The notes beneath the pieces are model-generated. The model did no database searches. It had not been told where the DNA came from and saw only the letters and a program-made list of their open reading frames with translations. A stretch of 64,000 nt of DNA from Cordilura impudica. Taxonomy: Eukaryota; Arthropoda; Insecta; Diptera; Scathophagidae. A program made the position numbers and the translations under genes. The DNA is taken from assembly GCA_963682025.1 (NCBI GenBank), contig OY821521.1, forward strand, positions 94,782,051 to 94,846,050, given 5' to 3'. Shown in pieces: positions 35,307 through 46,804 of this stretch (the first letter of the stretch is position 1; every line of letters begins with the position of its first letter).

Positions 35307-36417
35307 TTATTAGTATTAATTGTTTTTTTTTTTTTTTTTTTTTCTTTTAATAAAGACAATGGTAATTTTTTTCATCGAAAGCTACAACTTCCATCTGTAA
35401 AATTTTATCATTTTCTATTATTAGATTAAGCTTTCCATTGCTGGCCGACATGTAAACGAGAAAAGAAATTGGCTAACCCCTAACACAATTACAAGGCAGA
35501 TAATAATTCATCTATGACAATTTTAAGTTTGTTGAGCCACTAAAACCTTCAAAAAGATCAAATGGTTTTATTTATTTTTCAATTTCAATGCTTTAATTAA
35601 AATTCGTCTTCTCTTGTTTTTCAATCATATATTTAAACCAGTGGTGGCCGTCGACAGAATTGAGTTAGTAATAGTGTTTATGAGCATGTGTTAGTTGGAC
35701 TAGACTGATCGAAATCCATGAACGTAACACATCGCCGATATTATATGGATTTGTGTAGATTTTTTATGAATGTTTATATGATTGCATAAAAGGGCAAATA
35801 GTTGAGTTCACGAAGAATATGGTAAAATTTTTAATATAATGTGTTGTTTTAAAATTTTAAATCTTACATTCTGAATAGGAAAAAACAAAATGTGAAGAAC
35901 ATTTAATCTCTTTTATCCATAAGTTTGAAGTTTATTAAATCAAATAAGTAATAATAAGTAATTCATTTCTTTAAAAAACAAAAAAAAAAAAAACACAAAA
36001 TAGCAAAACTTAAAAAGATAAGAAATTTCAAATGTTATTACCAAAAACTAAAAAATTACCAGTAACTGGATATTTTTAAAATTAAAAAAAAATGCATAAA
36101 AGACAGGTATAATGTTGTCAAATAGAGGCGATGTATGTTATTTATAGAAAATGTTTAATTTATAGTTTATCAAGTCTTCGAAATTTCTCAACATTTTTGG
36201 TTTCCTTTAAACAAATATTCTGTGTGTACCTATTAAAAAAAAAATGTATATGAATTTCAAAAGGCAATACGACATAGACCTTCTTTGTTCAAAAGCTTTC
36301 ATAAGACTGAATGAAATTGTTGTTTACTTTTACTCTTTGGTGAGTATTTTTGTTTTCGTTCGGCTGTATACATATAAGAAGCCGAGCACCAGTGTGTTTG
36401 GCACGGCCTTCACTGCT
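35307..36417. other. AT-rich DNA, no gene seen
   Basis: Includes a T-run at 35324-35345 and an A-run near 35985. A 60-codon frame (36244-36426, +) has no recognisable features. Confidence 0.45.
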
Positions 36418-36605
36418 TTAAACTAATATTTTAGAAATGAAAAATTGACTAAGATGATTAATAGGCAAGTAAATATTAGAGGAGTTTGCCACCTCCTTCT
36501 GCGGCTGCTCCAGAACTAAAGAAAGAGTAGACTGCGGCTCCAAGCTGGCTTTGAGCCGCACGATTTGGAGATCTGGATACGTGGAGTATAATCTTACATG
36601 CACAC
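36418..36605 (-). other. Possible coding remnant, unrecognised
   Basis: Minus-strand frame reading QIVRLKASLEPQSTLSLVLE then QPQKEVANSSN over about 36460-36570. It uses G/C-ending codons (CTG GAG CAG CCG CAG AAG GAG GTG), unlike the neighbourhood. It could be a host exon or a fragment of an element protein. No splice sites are convincing. Confidence 0.25.
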
Positions 36606-36835
36606 TCATAAAACAAATGTTTGAAACACAACGATCGCAACAACAGGAGCAATTACAGCTATAACACACAAGAAACAATATTTAGAATAACAACAATAAC
36701 AAGAAAACATTGAAAAATCATATTTTTGGAAGATCTTTTTTTTTTTAATTTTAATTGAAATCTTGGGATCCATACAACCGATTTCAATAATTTTAAACAG
36801 CAACTTGTTCAGAATGTCAATGAATGACATATTGA

Positions 36836-36935
36836 GACGTGATCGTGATTGCGACAGAGACAGACGCTTGTCATAAGGATCAAAAATATATATATTTGAT
36901 GGGGTCCAGATTTTTTTTTCTTCTAATTAATTCAA
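36836..36935 (-). mobile_element. Fragment of DINE-1/HINE-like family 2
   Basis: Inverted match to about 10600-10690 (TCTGGACCCCATmAAATATATA, TTTTTGATCCTTAT). It is a short fragment next to the LTR retrotransposon. Confidence 0.5.
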
Positions 36936-36960
36936 ACTTATTGAAAAACCTATTTATGCC

Positions 36961-37144
36961 TGAAGTTGATAATATATTTTTATTAAAAAATCAAATCAAC
37001 TTCTTCAATTGAAATATAAATTTTATTCAGAAAATTTTTGAAAGCAATTTCGAAACATGTAAACATATAATACATACAAACTTGATATATGTAGATATAC
37101 AAAGTAAAAAGTACAAAGTAATTATCATGTAGTGAGACACTACA
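36961..37144 (-). repeat. 3' LTR of the Gypsy-type element
   Basis: 184 bp, equal in length to the other LTR. Flanked on the left by the ATGCC duplication. Confidence 0.9.
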
Positions 37145-37199
37145 TTAGTCCCCCACCAGTAAATGAAACGCAAAAAAATAAAAATAAGGATTAGTTAAT

Positions 37200-38310
37200 T
37201 AATATAATAATTTGTGTTTCTATTGGGGAAATATGTGGTATTTTATTTGAATTGTGAACGTGTGCATAGTTAAGCAAATCTATAGAAATAGTTTTAATTA
37301 TACTACCACATTGTATTTTAAAAGTATTCCGATGCCTTTCAATTACTTTAAAATGCCCTTCATAGGGAGACTGTAAGCCACTTGGTATAATAACCTTAAC
37401 GAAAACATAATCACATTTGAAAGGATCTTTTGGAACAAAAGAACGAATATTATTTTTATGATGAATGACTATTTCGAACAGAAGTAAAATGATCTCTTAA
37501 ATTTTGAAGTATTTGATCTGAAGTAGTTGAATTTTCTGAATTTACGATTAAATCACCTGGTAATCTTAAAGTTTGACCATAAACCAATTCCGCAGGGCTA
37601 TATTTAAGTTCTTCTTTAATACTTGATCAGATTCCTAATTAAATTATTGGTAGTTGATCAGACCAATCTTTAACGTTGTTACTTGCTTTTAAAGAGGTTT
37701 TTAGCTGTCTGCGAAAACGTTCAACCAAACCATTTGCCTGTGGGTGATAATAAGACGTATGAATTTTATGTGTACCTATTAATTTTGTCAAATCGCTAAA
37801 CAATTTCGGAGTAAATTGATTTCTTTGGTCAACTGTTATTTGAAGAGGGACTCCAAAATGTGGTATATAATTATTTACAAAAGTTTTAGCTATAGTTTGT
37901 GAAGAAATGTCCCTTAATATATAAGCTTCTGGCCATCTAGTGAATCGGTCTATAATTGTCAAAATATATTTATTTCCTTTTGAAATTGAAAAAGGTCCAA
38001 CGAGATCCATATGAACATGTTCAAATCTACCAATGGTATACCTATTTTTTGAACTGGATATTTTGTGTAATGACGAACCTTAGATTTCTGACAATTAATA
38101 CAATTTGTAGTCCATAGATTGATATCCTTTCTCATTGAAGGCCAAAAATATTTACTTTGTATGAGTTTTCTGGTAGCACGTACTCCAGGATGAGAAAGGG
38201 TATGTAAATTTAAAAAAATGTCTTTGCGTAATGAAAGCGGTACGAAAGGACGATTAATTTTACCTGACATATCACACCAAACTTTGAAATTAAGTAAAGG
38301 AATCTGAATT
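37200..38310 (-). pseudogene. Gypsy-type integrase (broken)
   Basis: Reading from 38310 down: the HHCC zinc region (LHTLSHPGVRATRKLIQSKY then CINCQKSK), the catalytic core beginning MDLVGPFSISKGN at 38010, with TIIDRFTRWPEAY (first Asp), ITVDQRNQF (second Asp) and YHPQANGLVERF (Glu), and a C-terminal part to about 37200. There are stops just after 37640 and a frame change between the zinc region and the core near 38010-38040. The enzyme would insert the cDNA. It is unlikely to be made intact. Confidence 0.85.
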
Positions 38311-38449
38311 TCCTTCAAATAATTTTTATTATTACTATCAGAAGTAATAATTTTTAATTCATTAACATGCTGTTGTTCTTTGTAAAGTAATTCTAGATTA
38401 ATTTTGTTATTACTGAAACTATTAATATCTGGTGGTCTGGATAATGTAT

Positions 38450-38730
38450 CTGCCACATTGTTATCTTTTCCATTTATGAAAAATTGAGCTATATATTCTA
38501 AATGGCGCTTTTGGCGTGGAGACCTATCCGTTCTAGAATTTAGAACATACGTGAGGGGTTTATGACCAGTAAGAATAACAAAATCTCTACCTTCCAAAAA
38601 ATGTCTAAAATGTTTGAAAGATGCATTCATACATAGCTAAGAGTTCTCGGTCGAAAGTTGAGTATTTATATTCCGCAGGTGATAGTTTCTTTGAAAAATA
38701 CGCTAAGGGTTCAACAATATTGTATTAACA
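38450..38730 (-). pseudogene. Gypsy-type RNase H, C-terminal part
   Basis: EPLAYFSKKLSPAEYKYSTF, FRHFLEGRDFVILTGHKPL and HLEYIAQF...NVADTLSRPP are Gypsy RNase H landmarks. A frame break lies at about 38630. The N-terminal part is at 39487-39720, on the other side of the DINE-like insertion h. Confidence 0.8.
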
Positions 38731-38743
38731 ATATTGTATTAAT

Positions 38744-39494
38744 GGGTATAATGACTTTGTGCTGCTGTTTGTAACAACCAAAAATATTTGACCTAGACCC
38801 ATCTTTAATTATACCGATCGAATCAGAATCACTTTTTGAGTTGATTTAACAATGTCCGTCCGTCCGTCCGTCTGTGTGTCCATGTAAACCTTGTAATCAA
38901 ACTGCAGGTCGCAAATCTGAATATATTTTGATGAAATTTGGTATATGACCTTCTATTGGCCATGGGATGAACGCTGTTGAAATTGGTGAGAATCGGTCCA
39001 TGTTCAGACCTAGCCCCCATACAAATTACCCCTATGAAATCGACATAAATTGCAATAAGATCCAAATTGTCATATAGATATTACTCAAATTGGGTTTGTA
39101 TGTGTTCATTACATCCATTAATGAGTAGTCCAAAAATGATACCTTCGGCCCCATATAGAGCTGCTTCCCGATCTTCACTTAAATCTATTAAAAAACAAAA
39201 ATATTGCACTGATTCTTCTCAAATTTTGTTTGCATATATTTTTGGAAAATACAAGAGACTTTACCAAACATGATCAGGATCGGTCCATTTTTGGACCTAG
39301 TCTCCATATAGATATAGCATCCGGTATGAACTTTTTCGTATCTACAACCAAAAAAATTAATAAAAATCCCACTCAAATTTGGTTTTTGCTTATTTTCTAT
39401 GTCCAGTTAGTTGGGCCTAAGAGATAAGCTTTCTAAACGCATGGTATAGGGTATCGTATAGTCGGTCTAGACCGACTATAATTTTCTTACTTGT
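38744..39494 (+). mobile_element. DINE-1/HINE-like element, family 1, copy h
   Basis: Inserted in the RNase H region of the LTR element. The hairpin end with TTTTCTTACTTGTT is at the right. The left end lacks the first ~25 bp, starting at GGGTATAATGAC, and is preceded by a duplicated AACAATATTGTATT block. Confidence 0.75.
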
Positions 39495-40479
39495 TTTTAT
39501 ATTGCTGTAAAACGGCTCCAATAGCTGAATTTGAGGCATCTACTGCTAAACGAAGACTTGCAGATTTATCAAAATGAGTAAGTAAAGTCTTTTTAGAAAA
39601 ATTGAGTTTTGAAATCTCAAATGATTTTTCTGCATCAACAGACCAGATTAGTTCTTTCGTCTTAGTTTTAGAAGCATTTGTGATTATCTCATGAAGTGGT
39701 GAAGGATAATTGGCAATCATAGGTATATGATAGTATATGATAGTATATACCTATATGATAGTATATACCTATGATAGTAATTTATCATTCCAATAAATGT
39801 CTGAAGTTGTGTTATCGAATTTGGTTTCTGATATGAATTAATAACACTGACCCTATCAGATGAAGGTTATATTCCTTCGGAAGAAATCTGATAACCTAAA
39901 AATTCAAGACTAGTAACGCCTAAAACACATTTCGATGGTTTGATGTTTAAGCCATATACATCTAGACGTTGAAAAACTGTCTTAAGATGGTCTAAATATT
40001 GATTTTCATCTTCACTTGCAATTAACACATCATCTACATAATTGAATATAAAATCCATACCAAAGAAAACTTCGTTAATGAATCTTTGAAAAGTTTGTGC
40101 ACTATTTCTTAGACCAAAAGGCATGCGTGTAAATTCAAACATTCCAAAAGGAGTTGTAATAGCTGTTTTGTGAATGTCGTTTTCAGCCATTGGAACTTGA
40201 TGATATGCTTTAACCAAATCAAGTTTAGAGAAAATTGATTTACCATGGAAATCTATTAGGTTCTTTTTTAGGACCCAGATGGAGTTGAGAAGATTTTATG
40301 AGAATGGGATTGTCTGCAAATTCGGATTTGGCTACATTTAATTTGAGAGGGTCTAATCTTCGAAGTTTTGAAACTGGTGAATTTCCTTTAATTTCAACTC
40401 TATGAACTGTCGTGTGTTTAATAGGTTTAAGATAGTTAGATTCATTAATAACTGAGGGGAACTCATCTAAAAGATACAA
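39487..40479 (-). pseudogene. Gypsy-type reverse transcriptase and start of RNase H (broken)
   Basis: From 40479: an N-terminal segment with SVINESNYLKPIKHTTVHRV. Then a frame change near 40250, followed by the RT core ([50 protein letters not shown] with the catalytic DD, and [14 protein letters not shown]) ending near 39867. A small tandem repeat (39721-39778) and a stop interrupt the link to the RNase H N-terminus (WSVDAEKSFE, LRLAVDASNSAIGAVLQQY) at 39720-39487. The catalytic residues are present but the frame is not. Confidence 0.85.
39721..39778. repeat. Short tandem repeat inside the RT-RNase H junction
   Basis: Several copies of TATGATAGTATATACC-type units lie within former coding sequence. 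It breaks the frame of the Gypsy-type polyprotein. Confidence 0.7.
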
Positions 40480-40590
40480 AAATTTTTTGGATGTAAAATT
40501 TTAAGGGAATGAATTTCTGATGTTCCCAAGGAAGCTAAAATTGAATCTTTAATAAGTTTTTGTTTTATATCAATGACAATACCAAAATAT

Positions 40591-40881
40591 TCAAAAAAAA
40601 TCTGCGCCTAGGATCGGATTAGTAATGTCAACTAAAATAAAAATAAATAAAGTACGACCAAGTCCTAAATCAATTGTCAATAATTCAGTTCCAAATGTTT
40701 TAATAATGGAACCATTAGTTGCTGAAAGGGTTGTATCTGAGTAAGCTTTATATTTATAAAATTTTGATAAAGGAATAACATATACAGCTGCACCGGTATC
40801 AACTAAAAATTTTAATTTATTTATGGTATCAAAGGCAAAAAGACGACGTGATGATTTTTTAGAGATTCCATTATTTGTCAT
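40591..40881 (-). pseudogene. Gypsy-type aspartic protease
   Basis: KLKFLVDTGAAVYVIPLSKF contains the catalytic DTG of retropepsins. The frame ends with ITNPILGADFF, the usual ILG-type flap/C-terminal motif. It lies between gag and RT as expected, with breaks on both sides. Confidence 0.8.
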
Positions 40882-41760
40882 CGCAATAATGGGATAATTT
40901 AGTTTAAATTTTGACTATGAGTATTTGAAACGAAATTACAGGGAGAAATACATTTTAAAGCTTTATTACCAAATTTCTGATGATACCATTAAAGGTTGTT
41001 CCAACAGGCTTTTGGTCTCTGACAGAATAATTGCGGTTTTTAATTTCTGATACATCAAATGATAATTTATCAAAGCTTTCAGCTAAATTAGATATTACCT
41101 TAAATAATTTTTCGAATAACTGATCACAAGATAAAGAAGGTGTTAAAGTGTTTACAGAGAATATTTGAGTTTTAGTTAATAACTAAGTCATATATTTTGT
41201 CAGCTAGTGTTAGTCTTTCATTAAAAGATGCATTATTCGATGCAGTTAAATGCATTTGAATGGTAGGTGGAAGTTTACGAATCCAGAATTTAATTAATAA
41301 ATCACTGTTTATTAATAAATTAGATGTTGCAATTGCACTTAAATCGCGAAAGAACTCAGATTTTCTTCTATCTCCGATTTCAGATTCATTAAGCAATTTT
41401 TCGAAACGAATGTCTTAATTCATAGAAAATCGCTCCAGAAGTGTCTTTTTGATATGATCATATTTGTTATCTATTGGTGGATTATGAATAATATCAACTA
41501 ATTTTGACAGAATATCTTCCGGTAAAGAAATAATAACTAGTTGAAATATTGTGTTTCGGTTTGCATAAACCAAGTTTCTGGACAAGAAGTCCAAAATTGT
41601 GGTAACTTAATTGAAACATGTGTAGGAATTTGCATGTGTGATGTTTGGGTAGTGTTAGAGGACGCACAATTTATAGGTGGAGATGATTGTGTATCATGAA
41701 ATTCCGAAAAATCTTCATTTAAATTCGATTATGTATTTTGTAACCATATTTGAATCAAAA
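40882..41760 (-). pseudogene. Gypsy-type gag remnant
   Basis: The best segment (41172-41396) reads GDRRKSEFFRDLSAIA then LLIKFWIRKLPPTIQMHLTA and LTLADKIYDLV, the capsid-like gag pattern of Gypsy elements with RLPP..Q. Flanking frames (41430-41700: SDMIKKTLLERF-like and IPTHVSIKLPQFWT-like on the minus strand) continue the gag N-terminus with indels. No CCHC knuckle is clear. Confidence 0.65.
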
Positions 41761-42078
41761 AGAAGGATATGTGTATATTACTGGTGGAGGATTCACAAAG
41801 AAGAAAGAATATTTAATGAAATTTAAAAAAGTAAAAATATTTAGAAAATTAATAAAGGTTAATATTTTACACAGAGTGTATTAATATACAAATATTTCGA
41901 GTGTGAATTAATATATGTAAACTAAATGCAATTAAACTTATCTATTCTTATTTTGATTTTGAATATATAACGGCAAAACAAAATTGGTTCAACTAAGTTG
42001 AGATATGCAATTTTGATGAATGATGATTAGTAAACGACTTGTGTTGTTAGACGAAGAATTTCTTTGTTGATAATTTTT

Positions 42079-42857
42079 ATACCCTATACCACTATGTGGT
42101 TTGGGTATAATGACTTTGTGCTGCTGTTTGTAACAACCAAAAATATTTGACCTAGACCCATCTTTAATTATACCGATCGAAACAGAATCACTTTTTGAGT
42201 TGATTTAACAATGTCCGTCCGTCCGTCCGTCCGTCTGTGTGTCCATGTAAAGCTTGTAATCAAACTGCAGGTCGCAAATATGAATATATTTTGATGAGAT
42301 TTGGTATATAAGCTTTTATCAGCCATGGGATGAACGCTATTGAAATTGGTGAGAATCGGTCCATGTTCAGACCTAGCCCCCATACAAATTACCCATATGA
42401 AATCGACATAAATTGCCATAAGATCCAAATTGTCATATAGATGTTACTCAAATTGGGTTTGTATGCGTTCATTACATCCATTAATGAGTAGTCCAAAAAT
42501 GATCCCTTTGACCCCATATAGAGCTGCTTCCCGATCTTCACTTAAATCTATTAAAAAACTAAAATATTGCACTGATGCTTCTCAAATTTTGTTTGTATAT
42601 ATTTTTGCAAAATACAAGAGACTTTACCAACATTATCAGGATCGGTCCATTTTTGGACCTAGTCCCTATATAGATATAGCATCCGATATGAACTTTTTCA
42701 TATCTGCAGCCAAAAAAATTAATAAAAATCCCACTCAAATTTGTTTTTTGCATATTTTCTATGTCCAGTTAGTTGGGCCTAAGAGATAGGGTTTCTAAAC
42801 GCATGGTATAGGGTATCGTATAGTCGGTCTAGACCGACTATAATTTTCTTACTTGTT
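42079..42857 (+). mobile_element. DINE-1/HINE-like element, family 1, copy i
   Basis: Full-length. Begins ATACCCTATACCACTATG, GTCCGTCCGTCCGTCCGTC near 42215, TGGTATAGGGTATCG and intact palindrome, ending TTTTCTTACTTGTT. Inserted in the 5' untranslated/gag region of the LTR element. Confidence 0.75.
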
Positions 42858-43098
42858 AATCTCGTACTAATCCAAAATAATTTAATTGTTGTTCTAACGT
42901 CAGCTTTGACTTGATATGCAGTTTTCCAAATTGAATATATATTTTTTTTTTAATAATTTGATTGAATATGCAGTTTTTAAAATTGAATATGTAGTTTTTC
43001 AATATGCGGATTTTTTTAAATAGAATATTTAATAATTTTAGATAAAACTAGGCACGTATTTATATATATATATATATTCTTTTAAGCAGGATCGCCAA

Positions 43099-43282
43099 TG
43101 AAGTTTATAATATATTTTTATTAAAAACTCAAATCAACTTCTTCAATTGAAATATAAATTTTATTCAAAAAATTTTTGAAAACAATTTCGAAACATGTAA
43201 ACATATAACACATACAAACTTGATAAATATAAATATCCAAAGTAAAAAGTACAAAGTAAATAACATGTAGTGAGACACTACA
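43099..43282 (-). repeat. 5' LTR of the Gypsy-type element
   Basis: 184 bp, partner of 36961-37144. Followed on the right by ATGCC (target duplication). On its left the primer-binding-like site sits at about 43083-43097. Confidence 0.9.
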
Positions 43283-43599
43283 ATGCCCTCTTACCGATAG
43301 AGTCATTTTAGTCATCATAGATGCAATCTTTTCACTTCCATATATTTTTTTTTTTTTTTTGGTTCCTAAGTCTTGTGAATTCTGTATAAAGTAGCTCTTG
43401 GAACACGTTCTCTTTTAAAATGATTCAATAAAAAATTTTTGACAAGCTTTTATAAAATTGTAGAACGCGGTCTAGGATGATATGTTGCTTGGACGGCATT
43501 ATAATTTACATTAATGACTATTTCTCACAAACAATAAAATACGCAAGTAACTTAGGTATCCATACTAACAATAAAAATCAGCGCCTACTACATTAATAT
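43283..43599. other. AT-rich DNA, no gene seen
   Basis: Includes a T-run at about 43348-43361. A transcribed remnant is not excluded. Confidence 0.4.
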
Positions 43600-44625
43600 C
43601 GGGATTGCCACTCAAAATTTTTTTTTCCTACCAAATTTAATTTCAAAAACTACCAAATGGCATGTTAACCTACCAAAAAATAAAATAAGCAGTTATAAAA
43701 AAAATTTGAGTCCGGGCAACATTCTTTTAATAAATTTGGCAAACTATCCATTAGTAAAATTGGCAAATTATTAGTGACTAAAAACATCAATAAATTCATT
43801 TCTGCGTTTTTAACTTGTTGGTTAATTGAATCCTCTTGCATGTCAAAAAACTTTTCAATAGAAACTAGTTTTGTTTTTGCTTCATAATTTTGTGCATGGA
43901 GAGTAGTTTCTCCGTGATTTTTAATGTGAGTTACATGGTTGAGTATATTTTTCTCACATACTCTGCAGTAAGCTATGTCATTTCTGTTTTCTAGCCACTT
44001 AAATGTTTGCAGCCATTCATTTCTAAATTTCCTTTTAGTATTATTTTTCTCATCAGTACTTCTAAAATATAAATTATACATAAATAATAAATAAATGTGC
44101 AGTTATGTATATAACGTGCACACTGAGTTATTGTTTGCATCATTTGTTTCAATAGCCTTAGATTTTTTCACAAGGAATCTTATATTATACACAAATACAT
44201 ACATTTTATTATTATTATAATTATTCAAAACAAATCAAACCAACCTGTCCATGATGCCATCCAACGCAGAGAGTAACAGAGAGCCGACAAGATTGATGTT
44301 ATATCCAAAGAGTAACAAGAGGCGACGATAATGATTGATGAAGAAGAGAAAATCAGCTGTTTCATACAAACTCGTATAAAAGTTGCCAATTGTTATTACT
44401 GTCGCCTCTATGATGCATACAAAAGCTGATGACTAAAAATCAAAAAGCAATCATAGATGAGAGCTGATTATTAAAAATCATGCATGGATGAAAGCTGATT
44501 AGCGTGAAAAAAAATTAAAACTGAAATTGAAAAAAACTACCAAATTCACGACACAACCTACCAACCTACCAACTCATTTCAAAACTACCAAATTTGGTAG
44601 AAAACTATCAAAAACGGCAACTCTG
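43600..44625 (-). mobile_element. hAT-like element (degenerate)
   Basis: Ends CGGGATTGCC (43600) and, reverse-complemented from 44625, CAGAGTTGCC resemble hAT termini. The 8 bases outside are ATTAATAT and ATTATATA, an imperfect 8-bp duplication. Inside both ends are CTACCAAAT-rich subterminal repeats. It encodes one BED-finger fragment. Confidence 0.5.
43665..44081 (-). pseudogene. BED-type zinc finger N-terminus of a hAT-like transposase
   Basis: 138 codons. KRKFRNEWLQTFKWLENRND is followed by AYCRVCEKNILNHVTHIKNH and GETTLHAQNY, a C-x2-C...H-x-H arrangement as in BED/TTF fingers at the start of hAT transposases and related domesticated proteins. The frame runs on through LMFLVTNNLPILLMDSLPNL and then stops without the RNase H-like catalytic core, so it is an N-terminal fragment. 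It lies within the 43600-44625 element. Confidence 0.6.
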
Positions 44626-44799
44626 ATTATATAGCCTAAAACAAGTCATCTTTCTTTGTCATCGCCCGTTTGGTGATATAAGGAATGAAATCGAAAAAAC
44701 CTAAACACAAGTTTTCCCTCTCAATTTTTTCACAAGCATTATTTGAATATTTTTTTTGTAAAGTTATCTTTGAAAAATAGATCAGTCATTAAGCTTTAT

Positions 44800-45640
44800 G
44801 ACAACTATATTCATTTGTTTTTAGATTGATTAAAATTAGTGACGAAAAAATGTACGTAGAATTATTATATATTTTCAACAAAATCCAACTTGGTTCTACA
44901 AAAAGTTGGCCATGGAATGAAAGATTTGTTATCAAACTATTTCCAATATTATTTGACTCTAACTAGAGAACTTGACCATATATAGAAAACATAGTTCGAG
45001 AAGAAAGAAAACTCCACCTGATGACTTTAATGCCAAGAAATTAGAAAATGTTGAAAAGAGCTCCCAACACATCAATTGGAAGAGGTAGCCCGGTTAGCTC
45101 AGTGCTCGGACTATTTGGTGCAAAAAGTTAAAGCCAATACAGGTTGGAAAACGCATAAAGTCCAAAAAATCTAGACAGGAATGCTGGAAAAAAGTTGGAG
45201 GGCACGGAGATTTAAATTATGTTTCGTAAAAAATGCTGCATAATGGACGTTGAAACGTATCTAATGACAGATTTTTGATAGCTTCCGGGTCAACATTTTT
45301 ATGTTGCTAATATTCGAGGAAGTGTCGAAGATAAGTGCAAGACCCAAAAACACATGAAAGTTTCAAAATGTATCTACATATTTTTGGTCTGATTTGACAT
45401 CCTGCCGTTACGGTAAGAAAGCTCTCGAGTGGTTCAGATATAATAACATGGTTTTCGTACCAAGGAAAGCGAATCCTCCAAACCATCTGAAGCTTAGGTC
45501 AGTGGAGAGATATTGGGCTCTTGTGATAAAGGAATTGAAAAGAACAAAAAAGGTGTCCCAAATGTAAACGATTTTAAAATCCCTAAAGGAAGGTTTTCGG
45601 GAAAAAATCCATAAGTTCATAAGTAGTGATTAAAATATAA
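44800..45640 (+). pseudogene. mariner/IS630-type transposase remnant
   Basis: Broken plus-strand frames. CIMDVETYLMTDF and LPGQHFYVANIRGSVEDK (about 45235-45335) match the first catalytic Asp block of a mariner-superfamily transposase. FVPRKANPPNHLKLRSVERY then WALVIKELKRTKK (about 45452-45550) match the last catalytic block. About six stops or shifts break the frame. No TIRs were found. Confidence 0.6.
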
Positions 45641-46053
45641 AAATTATCGTTTTTGTAAGCTTTAATATACTTTCAATAAAAATAACAGCTTTAGGTTCAA
45701 TGATTTCCTTAATATTACATTTTATGTATGTTACGTTTTTTTCGATCTCACTCCTTTGTAAGTAGATTAAATTAAATTAAATAATTTACAGGCCTCATTC
45801 GAAAAAAGTGTGTATTGAATATTCATGCATCATGAACATCCGATAGCGCAATATCAATATTATGCTTATAGCTCATCACTGGGCCCTAACAGCATTTAAA
45901 TCGATGGTCTTCGCTCGACTTCAGTCAATGATTGTCAAACGGTATTGATTGAATGCATCATAAAAATGCAAAAATTTGATACATTCAAATTATTATACAA
46001 CATTACGTACATATCAAAAATTAAAACAATAATTTCTGGCTCTTTATTGTAAA
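45641..46053. other. AT-rich DNA, no gene seen
   Basis: Nothing recognisable. Confidence 0.5.
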
Positions 46054-46504
46054 CTAGATGTAACCCGGTGTGCTTCGCTACACCCTCCCCCTCCCCCCCC
46101 CCCCCCGAATCGTTATGAGAGGGCTCACGCAAAGTCCCAAGTTTCTCACTAATACAGTTATACAGATATATCACATTTTATATTAAGTTTGTGTAGGGGT
46201 GCCACGCGCATTTGTCCAATCCCGCCCGTTTTTTTGTCTGACAAATCACGTTAATAATGAATGACTTGAGACAAATTTGCAACCCTTTCCCTATCATAGT
46301 ACTTAATATATATGATATTAAAAATTTACTTTGTATGGGAGGTGCCACGCCCACTAAAAATACATAAAAAAATTACAGCCTGTAGCACTCCCATATCTGC
46401 AGTAAGACTATATGAAAATTTCAGGAAGGTCAGATGAGTAGTTACGGAGATTACCTGCTACAAACAAACAAACACACATTACCTCTTTATTATGTTAGTA
46501 TAGA
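46054..46504 (-). mobile_element. Non-autonomous Helitron, family 2
   Basis: On the minus strand it begins TCTATACTAACATAATAAAG and ends with the hairpin GGTGTAGCGAAGCACACC, ten further bases and CTAG, flanked by A and T. It has one 'gccacgcccac' unit and a C-run at 46083-46105. 451 bp. Confidence 0.75.
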
Positions 46505-46689
46505 TTTTTTTATTTCAATGCTTGCTGATGCTGATATTCAATGTTTTTTGTTTTTTCATTTGGTACAACAATTATCAGATTTTTCGGCGTTCCTACCCTG
46601 GAGCAATGTACATGTAGCTGCTCATGAGAAGATGGATTATCCAAATTAGATCTGGCAACACTTAACTATTGGCCTTGAACTTAGAATAT

Positions 46690-46800
46690 CATTTGGCAAT
46701 TTTTTTTTAGCGATTTTTGATTTTGTCCATTTTTGATTTTGAGGATTTTTTTGCGATTTTTATTTTTCGCGATTTTCGTTTTTGGCAATTTTCGAAATTG
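46690..46800. repeat. GCGATTTTTGATTTT low-complexity run
   Basis: Same simple-repeat type as 7161-7575. Confidence 0.65.
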
Positions 46801-46804
46801 CCGA

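Larger units (their letters stand above)
36961..43282 (-). mobile_element. Gypsy-type LTR retrotransposon, both LTRs, 5-bp TSD
   Basis: Two 184-bp LTRs (36961-37144 and 43099-43282) with TG...CA ends enclose gag, protease, RT, RNase H and integrase on the minus strand. ATGCC sits immediately outside both LTRs, a 5-bp target duplication. On the minus strand a TGGCGATCCTGC primer-binding-like site follows the 5' LTR after one base, and a purine-rich tract (GGTGGGGGACTAA) precedes the 3' LTR. Two DINE-like elements (38744-39494, 42079-42857) are inserted. The LTRs differ at about 11 of 184 positions by eye. No envelope gene is seen. Confidence 0.9.

Noticed and set aside
36961..43282. LTR element as an endogenous retrovirus with envelope
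   Set aside because: After the integrase C-terminus near 37200 there is no room for an envelope frame before the 3' LTR, and none is seen.
45083..45160. tRNA-like A box (AGCCCGGTTAGCTCAGTGCTCGG)
   Set aside because: No B box or cloverleaf follows, and the segment falls within a broken mariner-type transposase.
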